DNA of 64,000 bases. Origin: Betaproteobacteria bacterium. GTDB taxonomy: Bacteria > Pseudomonadota > Gammaproteobacteria > Burkholderiales > Casimicrobiaceae. A program made the position numbers and the translations under genes. Where the stretch lies: assembly GCA_013298765.1 (NCBI GenBank), contig JAAFJA010000009.1, positions 62,001 through 126,000 on the forward strand, written 5' to 3'. Positions 35,089 through 44,624 of this stretch are shown here, piece after piece (positions within the stretch are counted from its first letter, which is position 1; each line of letters starts with the position of its first letter). The notes under the pieces were generated by a model, which had not been told where the DNA came from, did no database searches, and worked only from the letters and a program-made list of their open reading frames with translations.

Positions 35089-35910
35089 TTAAACCCCGAA
35101 CAAAAACTTCGCGGCGGGCGGCACTTCGAATGGCTGCCAAGCCTCAGGGTGCGGATCGGCGGCGCGGGCTAGACGATCCGCGACGGCATACCACGCAGCG
35201 GGGTTGGCTCCGATACCGAAATGGCTCGCGAAAACTTCAATGTTTTCGATGCGTTGATTCTTCGGGCTCGGCCCCTGGATGCTGGCTTGCCAAGCAACGA
35301 TGCCATCGGATTTTGAATAGATGCTGGTGGTGGGCACTGGCGGAGCGGTCGCGAGCTCTCGTAAGCGCATTTCGTCCGGCACGGATTCCCCGGCAAGCAT
35401 TTCGTAGAGCCGCCACGCGTTAGTCGCACGCGGAGAATGCGAAAACGGCGTTCCCAGGGTGATGACTTGACGCACCGCAGACGGATGCGTTTTGGCGAGC
35501 TCGCGCGCGTACACGCCGCCCAAACTCCATCCGATCAACGTGAGCTTAGAGCCGGCGTCGCGTTCAACGGCAATCAATTGCTCTTCGAGCCGAGCCAGCA
35601 CACCACGGCCTGGGCCGCGATTCCTGCCTTGATACCAACCGTGGACTTGGTAGCCCATATCGCGCAAAAAAGCGCGCAGCGGTTGCGTTGAAACATCGGT
35701 CGCGGCAAGCCCCGGATAAACAATGATGTGGTGCTTGCTGGCGTGCGGCGATTTGGGCCATACGTTCAGCATACGAAGCATCGGCCACGCCGCCATTGCG
35801 CTGCCCCATTCCCAGGGCGCTCGCGCTTCCATCGCCATCAACAATGCGTTCGGTGGTTTCACCTCGCGATCACGTGAATCTGTTTTCGCGGCGCGTTCTT
35901 TCACGGTCAT
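35089..35910 (-). CDS. Alpha/beta hydrolase
   Basis: The 273-residue protein has the nucleophile elbow GWSLGGVYAREL, with Ser in GxSxG. The acid is likely Asp in SKSDGIVAWQAS, and the catalytic His lies in ASHFGIGANPAAWYAV. No signal peptide is visible. It resembles the triacylglycerol lipase-like hydrolases often found near wax ester/TAG genes, and indeed a WS/DGAT gene lies just upstream on the same strand, 62 bases away. A lipid ester substrate is plausible but unproven. Confidence 0.88.
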   Translation of the reverse strand: MTVKERAAKTDSRDREVKPPNALLMAMEARAPWEWGSAMAAWPMLRMLNVWPKSPHASKHHIIVYPGLAATDVSTQPLRAFLRDMGYQVHGWYQGRNRGPGRGVLARLEEQLIAVERDAGSKLTLIGWSLGGVYARELAKTHPSAVRQVITLGTPFSHSPRATNAWRLYEMLAGESVPDEMRLRELATAPPVPTTSIYSKSDGIVAWQASIQGPSPKNQRIENIEVFASHFGIGANPAAWYAVADRLARAADPHPEAWQPFEVPPAAKFLFGV

Positions 35911-35972
35911 TATTTGAGATCGACAGAGATAACCCGTTGAATGGTAGCGCTGTGCGGCTGCAGCAAACCTGT

Positions 35973-37556
35973 CTACGACGCGGTCTTTGCCCGTTTACGA
36001 GCGGATGCTCTAGCTTCACCCGCGCTCGATTGCCTTGCGGATACTGCGGTTTTCGCGCGTGCAGCTCTCGGCTGCGGCGATTTCGCCGCTTTCACCTCGG
36101 CTGCGAGAGGTAGGGATTCCGCTTCGCGTTCTCGGGCGAGCGCCTCGTGCGCTTCGGCAAGCGCAATCAATTCGTCAAAGCCCGCGTACATCGCGTCAGT
36201 GAATTTCGCAAGATCGGGCACCGCTTTTTTGCACGCAATCACACCAAAGTACACGTTGCCGCAATACGTTTGAACGGTGACGTTGAGCGCGATGCTGTGC
36301 ACGATGATCGAAACCGGATAGAAGGTCATCATCCGTGCGCCCGAGAGATAAAGCGGCACTTGCGGCCCGGGCACATTGCTTATCACGACGTTGGCCACAG
36401 GCGGCAGCTTTTCCAAGAGCTTGGTGCTTGCAACTGTTTGGTTCAATCGCGAGACCAAGAGCGGTGCTAGGAGTCCGGGGTAATCGGTCGGCAAGACGCT
36501 CTTCAAACTCTTCAGTGACTCTTTCACTTTTTTCGTGGATGTGAGAATTGCTTGCCAGCGCTTTTTTGCATCGCCATGATGCGTGCCCAACTCGGCGAGC
36601 ACCATCGATGCCTGATTGTTAAGCTCTTTGTTGCTCTCCTCACGAAGGCTCACCGGCATCGCGGCGACCAAGGTTTTTTTCGGAAGCGCGTCGTGTAGCT
36701 TTAAGTAACTGCGAAGCGCAGATGCGCAAACAAACAGCACGCCGTCGTTGAGTGACCCGCCCAACGTTTTCGCCAGCGAGCGGAGTCGATCAGACGGCAA
36801 CGAGGCGGTGGAGAAAACACGCTGCGCGGAGATATTCACGTTAAACGGCGTGCGCGGCGCGAAGTCAACTGGCAAGCTGCGTTGGCTCGCGGCTTTCTTA
36901 AGGACTGGGGCTGCCGCCTGCGCTACCGCGCCTGCCACAGTTGGGATCGATTTCACGATCTTTGCGTATTGCGCGAGCGTGTTGGAAAACGCAGCGCCGA
37001 TCATTTCGCCGATTTTGAGATCGGTCTTCACCGGTAATGCTCGCGGACGTGGCGGCGGCACCTCGCGCGGCGTTTCGCTCAGGTCAAGGATCGCATTGGC
37101 GAGCACAACACCGCCCTGGCCGTCGAGCGCGGCGTGGTGCACCTTGCCGTAAAACGCAATGCGGCCCGCTTCGAGTCCGTCAAACACCGTGAATTGCCAC
37201 AACGGACGGGATCGATCCATGAGCTTGGCGTGCTCTTTTGCGACTGCCGCCTCAAGTTGGCGCATTGATCCGGGCTTCGCGAGTGTGATGCGCTGGACGT
37301 GATAGTCAAGATCGACGTGTTCTGCAGCTTCCCAGTGCGGATGCCCTAAATCGTAGGGCGCATAGGCAAGCACGTTGCCAAAGAGCGGTGCCAGGTGCAT
37401 ACGGCGCTGAAGGTGCGCGCGAACATCATTGACAAACGAGCGCTTGCGACGCGCTGGCACTTCGTAGATGCAAACGCTCGCCACATGCATCGGCTGCTCA
37501 GGCGTTTCCAGATACAGGAATGAGGCATCAAGCCCGGACAACGTGCGTTTGGACAT
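35973..37556 (-). CDS. Wax ester synthase/diacylglycerol acyltransferase (WS/DGAT)
   Basis: The 527-residue enzyme would esterify acyl-CoA to a fatty alcohol or diacylglycerol for storage lipid. The catalytic HHxxxDG motif is intact as HHAALDGQGG at about residues 140-149. The N-terminus LSGLDASFLYLETPEQPMHV and the C-terminal VVISNVPGPQVPLYLSGARM are conserved family blocks. An extra C-terminal tail of about 45 residues rich in Ala, Lys and Arg follows, unlike the typical 450-470 residue enzyme. A possibly related hydrolase is encoded behind it. Confidence 0.94.
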   Translation of the reverse strand: MSKRTLSGLDASFLYLETPEQPMHVASVCIYEVPARRKRSFVNDVRAHLQRRMHLAPLFGNVLAYAPYDLGHPHWEAAEHVDLDYHVQRITLAKPGSMRQLEAAVAKEHAKLMDRSRPLWQFTVFDGLEAGRIAFYGKVHHAALDGQGGVVLANAILDLSETPREVPPPRPRALPVKTDLKIGEMIGAAFSNTLAQYAKIVKSIPTVAGAVAQAAAPVLKKAASQRSLPVDFAPRTPFNVNISAQRVFSTASLPSDRLRSLAKTLGGSLNDGVLFVCASALRSYLKLHDALPKKTLVAAMPVSLREESNKELNNQASMVLAELGTHHGDAKKRWQAILTSTKKVKESLKSLKSVLPTDYPGLLAPLLVSRLNQTVASTKLLEKLPPVANVVISNVPGPQVPLYLSGARMMTFYPVSIIVHSIALNVTVQTYCGNVYFGVIACKKAVPDLAKFTDAMYAGFDELIALAEAHEALAREREAESLPLAAEVKAAKSPQPRAARAKTAVSARQSSAGEARASARKRAKTAS

Positions 37557-37680
37557 GACACTCCCCTTCTGTTGCGATCACTTTATGTTTGCGCAAGCGT
37601 ACTCCGATTTTTCTCTTCGCGGCGTTGACGCAGTGCAGCAGTGCGCGCTTGCGTTGCGACGGGGCGCCGCAGACGACGAG

Positions 37681-38424
37681 CTAAACGCATCGACCGCCGT
37701 CAACTTCAAGGCACGCGCCGGTGATGAACTCCGCATCGTCACTCGCGAGAAAGAGCGCCGCGTTCGCGATATCGCGCGGCGTGGAGAGGCGCCCCATCGG
37801 GATCGACGCGCGGAACTGGGCGCGCTTTTCAGGCGTGTCTTCGCCCATAAACGTAGCTAAGAGCGGCGTCTCGCCTGCGACCGGGTTGATCACGTTGACG
37901 CGGATGTTGTCTTTCGCCAATTCTGCGGCCATCGAACGCGAAGTCACAATGACGGCCCCCTTCGAGCCGTTGTACCAAGTCAAACCTGGACGCGGGCGCA
38001 CGCCAGCGGTGGATGCGATCTGAACGAAATTGCCGCCGCCTTGCTTTCTAAACACCGGCACGCAGTGGCAAGCCGACAAATAGATCGATTTCACATTCAC
38101 TGCGTAGACGCGATCAAACTCCGCTTCATTCACATCGAGCATCGGCTGATTTCGATGCGAAACGCCCGCGTTGTTCACCACACAATCGATGCGCCCAAAC
38201 GCAGCCAACGTGGCCTCAACGATTGAGCGCCAGCCCGCGTCCTTCGACACGTCCGCGCTCAGCGACTGCGCGTGGGCGAAGCGTTGTGCCGCGATCGCCG
38301 CCGCGTCGCCCTGTACGTCGACAATCATCAATTTCGCGCCTTCTTCGGCAAAGCGCTCGACGATGCCAAGGCCAAAGCCTTGCGCACCACCCGTCACCAC
38401 CGCTACTTTGTTTGCCAGTTTCAT
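37681..38424 (-). CDS. Short-chain dehydrogenase/reductase
   Basis: The 247-residue oxidoreductase is a classical SDR. The NAD(P) motif is TGGAQGFGLGI, the structural motif is VVNNAGVSHRN, and the catalytic Ser-Tyr-Lys set lies in IASTAGVRPRPGLTWYNGSK. The end, DAEFITGACLEVDGGRCV, is typical of the FabG/glucose-dehydrogenase-like group. The Asp in MIVDVQGDA suggests NAD preference. A good GGAGCGAGCG ribosome-binding site precedes the start. The substrate is not predictable; it is 124 bases from the WS/DGAT gene. Confidence 0.9.
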   Translation of the reverse strand: MKLANKVAVVTGGAQGFGLGIVERFAEEGAKLMIVDVQGDAAAIAAQRFAHAQSLSADVSKDAGWRSIVEATLAAFGRIDCVVNNAGVSHRNQPMLDVNEAEFDRVYAVNVKSIYLSACHCVPVFRKQGGGNFVQIASTAGVRPRPGLTWYNGSKGAVIVTSRSMAAELAKDNIRVNVINPVAGETPLLATFMGEDTPEKRAQFRASIPMGRLSTPRDIANAALFLASDDAEFITGACLEVDGGRCV

Positions 38425-38572
38425 CGCTCGCTCCTTTAGTTACATCGATTATTGCGCGGTAGGCTTTCGTCGAGCCTCTGGCGCTTTGGAAAGCAGCGAT
38501 CGCCACCCACGTCCAATGTTTCAGCCCCAGCCCTGCCGTCACCTCGGGCCGTGTACCCGGTAGCATCTCGCT

Positions 38573-39874
38573 ATGAGCTTCGCTATTCGTGCCTCTGTGT
38601 TGCATTGCCTTCGCGATCCCGGTTTATCGGGCGACACGCGCGCGGTTCAATGTTTGCGCGATGCAATCGTCTTGGTTAGAAATGGCAAGTTCGAGCTCGT
38701 CGGTGATGCAGCGCAGATCGCGCCGCAATTGGGTGATGACATTCGTGTGTTTGACCATCGCGATAAGTTTCTATTGCCTGGATTCATTGACACCCATGTG
38801 CACTTTCCGCAAGTGGATGTCATTGCGAGCTACGGCGCGCAACTCCTCGAATGGTTAGAAAAGTACACATTCCCCGAGGAAACCAAGTTTGTTGACGAGG
38901 CACATGCCGCACAAACCGCACGCTTTTTTCTTGACCGATTGCTCGAAAACGGCACGACGACTGCGAGTGTTTTTTGTACCGTCCACCCCGAGTCGGTGAA
39001 CGCATTTTTCAGTGAGAGTGAAGCGCGCGGTTTGCGAATGATTGCAGGCAAATGCCTCATGGACCGAAACGCGCCGGACGGCCTTCGTGATTGTGCACAG
39101 AGCGGCGTTGGTGAATCACGCGAATTGATTGAGCGTTGGCATCATCATCAGCGATCTCTCTACGCAATCACTCCGCGGTTCGCTGCCACGTCAAGCGAGG
39201 CACAGATGCAATCGATGGGTGAGCTTGCAAGAGAATTTCCAGATACTTACATCCAGTCGCACGTGGCGGAAAACAAGGCCGAAATCGAGTGGATCGCGAA
39301 GCTTTTTCCATCGCACCGCAGCTACCTTGATGTGTACGATGCGTATGGCTTACTGCGAGATAAGGCGATCTATGCTCACTGCATTTATTTGGACGACACT
39401 GACCGCGCGAGGATGACGGCAACGGGCGCGACCCCGTCGTTCTGCCCAACGTCAAATTTGTTTATCGGCAGCGGTCTCTACAACCTTGAACAAGCGCTTG
39501 CTGCTGGAAATCGTGTTTCGATCGGCAGCGACGTAGGCGGCGGGACGAGCTATTCGTTGCTTCGAACTTTGAGCGAAGCCTATAAAGTGCAGCAATTGCA
39601 AGGCATCTCGCTTTCGCCCGCCTACGCGCTCTATCTGGCGACGCTAGGTGGCGCGCGCGCGCTTTCGTTGGACGATAAGCTGGGTTCGATTGAAGTCGGG
39701 AAAGAGGCTGATTTCGTTTTGCTTGATCCGAACGCGACGCCAGTCCTCGCGCGCCGCTCGGCGCTGCGCGACGATCCGCTGGACATGTTTTTCGCGTGGA
39801 TGACGCTCGGTGATGATCGAATGGTTGCGGCAACGTACGCCAACGGAAGATGCGTCAGTCAACGTACAAACTAG
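38573..39874 (+). CDS. guaD: Guanine deaminase
   Basis: The 433-residue metal-dependent amidohydrolase converts guanine to xanthine. Zinc-site motifs are PGFIDTHVHFPQVDV, QSHVAENKAEIEWI, YAHCIYLDD and GSDVGGGTSYSLL. ATPSFCPTSNLFIGSGL is a GuaD hallmark that separates it from other amidohydrolases. A complete length and an ATG start support a functional enzyme. No other purine-catabolism genes are adjacent. Confidence 0.95.
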   Translation: MSFAIRASVLHCLRDPGLSGDTRAVQCLRDAIVLVRNGKFELVGDAAQIAPQLGDDIRVFDHRDKFLLPGFIDTHVHFPQVDVIASYGAQLLEWLEKYTFPEETKFVDEAHAAQTARFFLDRLLENGTTTASVFCTVHPESVNAFFSESEARGLRMIAGKCLMDRNAPDGLRDCAQSGVGESRELIERWHHHQRSLYAITPRFAATSSEAQMQSMGELAREFPDTYIQSHVAENKAEIEWIAKLFPSHRSYLDVYDAYGLLRDKAIYAHCIYLDDTDRARMTATGATPSFCPTSNLFIGSGLYNLEQALAAGNRVSIGSDVGGGTSYSLLRTLSEAYKVQQLQGISLSPAYALYLATLGGARALSLDDKLGSIEVGKEADFVLLDPNATPVLARRSALRDDPLDMFFAWMTLGDDRMVAATYANGRCVSQRTN

Positions 39875-40142
39875 CAGCGTTTCGACAGAACTTGGTTCGT
39901 CCGGCGCGGTCTAGTCGGAGACGACTCGCGCTTGGTGCAGACTTATGCACTTTGCGGCACGCGACGCGGTCCGGCAGCGCTCGATTTCGTTTGGCTTAAT
40001 TAGCAACAATTTGCATCAAAGCTCGTTTGTATGAGGGCGACGCTCAATAAATAAGAATTAACTTGTATCTACGTATCCGATCTGTTGCCCCTCAAGTGTT
40101 GGGCTACACAAAAAGTGTCAATAACAACATCCGAGCGCCCTT

Positions 40143-41396
40143 GTGCCATTTTTAAACCGCTTTGAACTCGACCTCGGCGTGCGCTACGTGCGCGCGAAGC
40201 GTCGAAACAGTTTCATCTCTTTTATCTCTGCCGTCTCAATGTTTGGCATCGCGCTCGGGGTCGCTGCGTTGATCATCGTGATTTCGGTGATGAACGGATT
40301 TCAGTCTGAGCTTCGTTCGCGCATGCTGGCCGCTACAGCGCACATCGAGCTCAAAGGCATTGATGGCCCGATGCTTGATTGGCAGTCCTTCATTCCGAAA
40401 CTCAAGGAACAGAAAGACGTCCGAGCCATCGCACCGTATGTCGTTGGCGAGGGCTTATGGGTGAATGGCGACATCAACAAGCCCTCGCAAATACGCGGCA
40501 TCGATCCCGCCGCCGAAACGCAAGTCGCAGAGGTGCAAAAGCACATGCGCATGGGCGCGCTCACCGATCTGAAGGCGGGCGAGTGGGGCGTTGTACTTGG
40601 TATCGATCTAGCGCGTGGCCTTGGCGTGCGGGTCGGCGAAAAAGTGGCGTTGATGATTCCCCAAGGTACGGTCACCCCCGCAGGCTCCGTGCCGCGAGTG
40701 AAGACGTTCACTGTGACGGGTCTGTTTGAGATTGGCTGGATTGAAGCGGACAGTCGCATCGCGTTGATTCATCTGAACGATGCGCAGCGCCTTTATCAGC
40801 TGGGCGACGGCGTGAGCGGAATTCGGATGAAACTTGAGAATTTGCTCGAAGCGCCAGAGTTTGCTGCGCGGCTCGCGCCACAATTGCCGCGCGGGTATCT
40901 GATCGCCGATTGGACGCAGCAGAATGCGAATTTCTTCAAGGCGGTACAACTTGAAAAGCGAGTCATGTACATCATTCTGACCTTGATCGTTGCTGTCGCC
41001 GCGTTCAATCTTGTGAGTACCTTGGTGATGGTAGTCACCGATAAACAAAGCGACATCGCGATTCTGCGCACCCTTGGCGCGCGTCCCTTTAGCATCATGC
41101 AAGTGTTCGTGGTTCAAGGCAGCATCATCGGCGTGATCGGCACGCTCGCGGGCTTGTTCCTCGGGCTTCTAGTCGCACTCAACTTGAACACCGTCGTCGG
41201 ATTTATTGAGCGCATGTTCAATGTGACTTTCATCGATAAAACGGTGTATCTCATCACTGAGTTGCCCTCGAAAGTTCTTGCTGCTGACGTGTTCACGATT
41301 GTCGGCATGAGCCTTGTGATGTCGCTTCTCGCGACCCTCTATCCGAGTTGGAGCGCGTCTCGCGTGAATCCTGCTGAGGCGCTGCGCTATGAATGA
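40143..41396 (+). CDS. lolC: Lipoprotein-releasing ABC transporter permease LolC/LolE
   Basis: The 417-residue inner-membrane protein forms the LolCDE complex that extracts mature lipoproteins from the inner membrane for the outer membrane. FLNRFELDLGVRYVRAKRRN, followed by SFISAVSMFGIALGVAALII, is the family N-terminus; a periplasmic loop of about 200 residues separates it from three C-terminal helices with the FtsX-like sequence ILRTLGARPFSIMQVFVVQG. It starts at GTG 40143 and overlaps lolD by 8 bases (ATGAATGA). A second separate lolE is not seen, so the complex may be a homodimer of this subunit. Confidence 0.93.
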   Translation: MPFLNRFELDLGVRYVRAKRRNSFISFISAVSMFGIALGVAALIIVISVMNGFQSELRSRMLAATAHIELKGIDGPMLDWQSFIPKLKEQKDVRAIAPYVVGEGLWVNGDINKPSQIRGIDPAAETQVAEVQKHMRMGALTDLKAGEWGVVLGIDLARGLGVRVGEKVALMIPQGTVTPAGSVPRVKTFTVTGLFEIGWIEADSRIALIHLNDAQRLYQLGDGVSGIRMKLENLLEAPEFAARLAPQLPRGYLIADWTQQNANFFKAVQLEKRVMYIILTLIVAVAAFNLVSTLVMVVTDKQSDIAILRTLGARPFSIMQVFVVQGSIIGVIGTLAGLFLGLLVALNLNTVVGFIERMFNVTFIDKTVYLITELPSKVLAADVFTIVGMSLVMSLLATLYPSWSASRVNPAEALRYE

Positions 41397-42084
41397 TCCA
41401 CTGTTGAAGCCAGTCGTCGTGCGCGCTGAGGCATTAGCGAAGCGCTACGAAAGCGGCATCGCATCCACAGAGGTTTTGACTGATGTTTCGCTCGATGTGC
41501 ACGAAGGCGAAACCGTGGCGATTCTCGGCGCTTCTGGCTCTGGCAAAAGCACACTGCTGCACTTGCTCGGCGGACTTGATTCGGCAACCGCGGGCCGCGT
41601 ATTCATCGGTCGCGATGAGGTTGCGACGTTATCGGAGCGCGCGCGGTGCCAACTGCGAAACGAAGCGCTCGGCTTTGTGTATCAGTTTCATCATTTGCTG
41701 GGGGAATACACCGCGCTTGACAATGTAGCGGTTGCGCTGCGCATTCGCAGAGTTTCGGTACCGGAGGCGCGCGAGAGGGCGCTCAAAATTCTGGATTCCG
41801 TTGGGCTCAGTGCACGCGCACATCATTTACCCGCAGAGCTTTCCGGGGGGGAGCGTCAGCGCGTCGCCATCGCACGTGCATTGGTGACCGACCCCCGTTG
41901 CGTACTCGCCGATGAGCCGACGGGCAATCTGGATTCCGAAAACGCGGATCGTGTGTTTCAGCTACTGCTAGAGCGCGTGCAAGAGCGCGGCGCGGCATTG
42001 GTGCTGGTGACTCATGATCGTGAGCTTGCCGCACGTTGTGATCGCCAATACGTGCTTCGGGCTGGCGCGCTGCATAGGCTTTGA
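41389..42084 (+). CDS. lolD: Lipoprotein-releasing ABC transporter ATPase LolD
   Basis: The 231-residue ATPase drives lipoprotein release with LolC/E. Walker A is [13 protein letters not shown], signature [15 protein letters not shown], Walker B CVLADEPTGNLDSE and the His switch LVTHDRELA. The Q-loop region FVYQFHHLLGEYTALDN is characteristic of LolD, which is how I separate it from other ATPases of the MacB group. Translation is coupled to lolC by the overlapping start. Confidence 0.95.
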   Translation: MNDPLLKPVVVRAEALAKRYESGIASTEVLTDVSLDVHEGETVAILGASGSGKSTLLHLLGGLDSATAGRVFIGRDEVATLSERARCQLRNEALGFVYQFHHLLGEYTALDNVAVALRIRRVSVPEARERALKILDSVGLSARAHHLPAELSGGERQRVAIARALVTDPRCVLADEPTGNLDSENADRVFQLLLERVQERGAALVLVTHDRELAARCDRQYVLRAGALHRL

Positions 42085-42166
42085 CAAGAGCCGTTACATA
42101 CTTGGCCCGGCTTTGAGTGGTGTGGTTTGGTGTAGGGTGTTGTGACTTTGCGGGATCAGCGCGTCT

Positions 42167-44248
42167 TTACGTCCGGCGTCGATGGCGCACGATTCGAGGC
42201 TGGTTCAAATCATCATCGGAGAGCAGCTCGCACAGCCAGCGTTTGAAATCACTTGCCTTCATCGGGCGCGAAAACAAAAAGCCTTGCATTGCATCGCATC
42301 CGAGGAGCTGCAGGCAATCGCGCTGATCCGCTCGTTCAACACCTTCGGCAACCACGTCAATGGAGAGTCCGCGACAGAGCTGCAATAACGCTGTCACGAT
42401 GGCGAGCGCGGTGTGGGAATCCGGTAGTTCCGCGACAAAACTCTGATCAATTTTCAGCGTATCGATGGGTAGGGCACTCAGGCGCGATAGCGATGAATAT
42501 CCCGTCCCAAAGTCATCGATTGAAAGCTTGATACCTTCGTGTTGTAGTCGAAGCAAGGAATCGCGAATCACATGATCCTGGCTCATCAGCATCCGCTCGG
42601 TGAGTTCGAGTTCAAGGTGCTCACCTGCTACCGCTGCGCGGCTAAGTGAGGCAATGATTTCTGTCACGAAGTCGTCAGCGCGCACTTCATTGTTCGATAA
42701 ATTGACAGCAACTCGCGCGTGTTCCCAGCCCAACGCCTTCCACTCTTTCACTTCGCGCAGTGCGTGCTCCAGCACCCACTGACCGATCGGAAGAAAAAGG
42801 TTACTTTCTTCCGCGATATGAATGAATTCGTTGGGCATGATGAGGCCGCGGTGCGGGTGATTCCAGCGAAGAAGCGCCTCGGCCGAGATTAGCTCGCGTC
42901 CATCGCTTGACATGATGGGCTGATAGAAGAGCTCGAACTGCGAGGTCTGGATCGCGCTGGCTAAATCTTGCTCAATTTCGAGCATTGCGTCGGCTGCGCG
43001 TGCAAGCGCCTGGTCGAAGTAGCGAACCGTGCGCCGACCACTTGCTTTCGCCGCATACATCGCCGCATCCGCATTCTTGAGCAGCTGGTTTGAGTCGTCG
43101 CCGTCTTCGGGAAAGACGGCAACGCCGATTGAAGCGCTCGCCTTGATTTTTCGGCCACTGAGAAAAAACGGCGCATCGAACGACGCTTCGATGCGAGAAA
43201 CAAAGGACTCGAGCGTAGTTTCCTCGGGGTTTCGTAGCGTGAGCACGAACTCGTCGCCACCGATCCTTGAAAGCCAGGCATCTTGATCGAGCGCGTTTTC
43301 TGCTGCACAAAGCCGAGCGAGTCGATCCGCGGTTTCTTTCAAGAGCGAGTCGCCGGCGGCGTGACCCAGCGAATCGTTGATGCGCTTCAACTGGTCAACA
43401 TCAAGGAAGAGCACGGCGAACCCCGCCAATGGCTTCGCGTTGATGAGTGCGCGCAGATGCTCGTCAAGGGCCGCGCGGTTAGGAAGGCCAGACAATGAAT
43501 CATTGAGCGCGAGAAAGCGGATTCGCTCAAGTGTTGCCTTGCGTTCGGAAATGTCACGAACGATCACCATTCGCTGCTTCACGCCCGCCCAGAGAATGTC
43601 GCGAACAATGAATTCCACCGGAATTGCGCCGCGCGTTTTGTGTAAGGCACTGCTTTCGTAGGCGATTTCGTCTCCGGCCGCAATCACGAGCTTCACGCGT
43701 TCGTGCTCGCTCTCCGGCACAAACTCGAGCGTGCTGTGGCCGACCATCTCGTCGTTGGCATAGCCCAGCATACGCAGCAGCGCTTGGTTCACGTCGGTGA
43801 TCATGCCGTCGATGTGAAAAGCGATACCTTCTTCGCTAGCAGCCATGAACTTGTGCAAACGGCTCATGCTTTGTTCGAGGGCTTGCTCGGCCAGCCGATG
43901 CTTGGAAATATCGTTAGCCAGCACGTAGAGTCGCGACGACTCCTTCACCGGGACAAAGCTTACTTCGATGTGTCGCAGGCCTGTCGAATCATTGATCGTT
44001 CGCGTGTAGTTGACCGGCAGGTTAGTGGCGATGGCGCGATGCGCATGCGGCAGCACCATAGCGGAGACATCGGGGCCGAGAATATCCGCCAGCGTGCGTC
44101 CTACGATTTGCGCCGGCGTTTGTTGTCCGAGCTGAGCGTACCGAGTATTCGTGTAGACGCAGCGCAGGCTCGTCGCGTCAAACACCGCGAGCATGGCGGG
44201 CACGCTTTCTGCGAGCTGCAGCAAGTCGCGAACGTCTGCCTCGAGCAT
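42167..44248 (-). CDS. PAS-PAS-GGDEF-EAL cyclic-di-GMP protein
   Basis: The 693-residue cytosolic regulator could both make and degrade c-di-GMP. Two PAS sensor domains come first (about residues 10-125 and 130-250), then GGDEF (about 255-420) with an intact active-site motif SRIGGDEFVLTL, then EAL (about 435-690) with SAEALLRWNHPH and the metal-site sequence IDDFGTGYSSLSRL. Both catalytic motifs look competent. I prefer ATG 44248, with GAAGG just upstream; an in-frame TTG lies at 44287. It is monocistronic, convergent with lolD. Confidence 0.93.
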   Translation of the reverse strand: MLEADVRDLLQLAESVPAMLAVFDATSLRCVYTNTRYAQLGQQTPAQIVGRTLADILGPDVSAMVLPHAHRAIATNLPVNYTRTINDSTGLRHIEVSFVPVKESSRLYVLANDISKHRLAEQALEQSMSRLHKFMAASEEGIAFHIDGMITDVNQALLRMLGYANDEMVGHSTLEFVPESEHERVKLVIAAGDEIAYESSALHKTRGAIPVEFIVRDILWAGVKQRMVIVRDISERKATLERIRFLALNDSLSGLPNRAALDEHLRALINAKPLAGFAVLFLDVDQLKRINDSLGHAAGDSLLKETADRLARLCAAENALDQDAWLSRIGGDEFVLTLRNPEETTLESFVSRIEASFDAPFFLSGRKIKASASIGVAVFPEDGDDSNQLLKNADAAMYAAKASGRRTVRYFDQALARAADAMLEIEQDLASAIQTSQFELFYQPIMSSDGRELISAEALLRWNHPHRGLIMPNEFIHIAEESNLFLPIGQWVLEHALREVKEWKALGWEHARVAVNLSNNEVRADDFVTEIIASLSRAAVAGEHLELELTERMLMSQDHVIRDSLLRLQHEGIKLSIDDFGTGYSSLSRLSALPIDTLKIDQSFVAELPDSHTALAIVTALLQLCRGLSIDVVAEGVERADQRDCLQLLGCDAMQGFLFSRPMKASDFKRWLCELLSDDDLNQPRIVRHRRRT

Positions 44249-44287
44249 CGGGCCTTCGCTGTCGCTTTTGCGTTCGTCTGAATTCAA

Positions 44288-44624
44288 AGGGCCCCGTTGC
44301 TGCGCTGAATGGGCGCAAGGATTTGCGCGTGCGCCGAATCGTAGCGCGTTCCCCCGGGAGCCTTGCGCTCGTTAGGTAATTCGCTTCAAATGCTGTGCTG
44401 CACAACGCTAAAGAAATCGGAACAAAAAATGCTTAGAACAAAACGGAATGTTTCGACGATTGTGTTTTTTGCTGTTTTCCGCTCGTTTCGGGCCCTAAAC
44501 TTCGCCGCTGCTTGATGTTAAAAAGTACATAGCTTCGCCGTAGATTCCCGTTTCAATTGAGCTTAAAGTGCTCAATTGATAAGAACTGCGTTACTCGTTA
44601 AATTTCCTACTGCCCCAATCTAAT
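44288..44624. other. Divergent intergenic region upstream of aceB
   Basis: The 337 bases hold the promoters of the c-di-GMP gene and aceB. The left part around 44400-44480 has T-rich runs. The perfect palindrome at 44553-44579 is described separately. I see no small gene. Confidence 0.5.
44553..44579 (+). promoter_or_regulatory. Perfect palindrome in front of aceB, candidate operator
   Basis: TCAATTGAGC (44553-44562) is the exact complement of GCTCAATTGA (44570-44579) around a 7-base centre. It lies 45 bases upstream of the malate synthase start. Two half-sites with centre-to-centre spacing of 17 bases suit a dimeric repressor or activator; a leader hairpin is the alternative. Glyoxylate-bypass genes are usually tightly regulated, which fits an operator. 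Confidence 0.55.
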
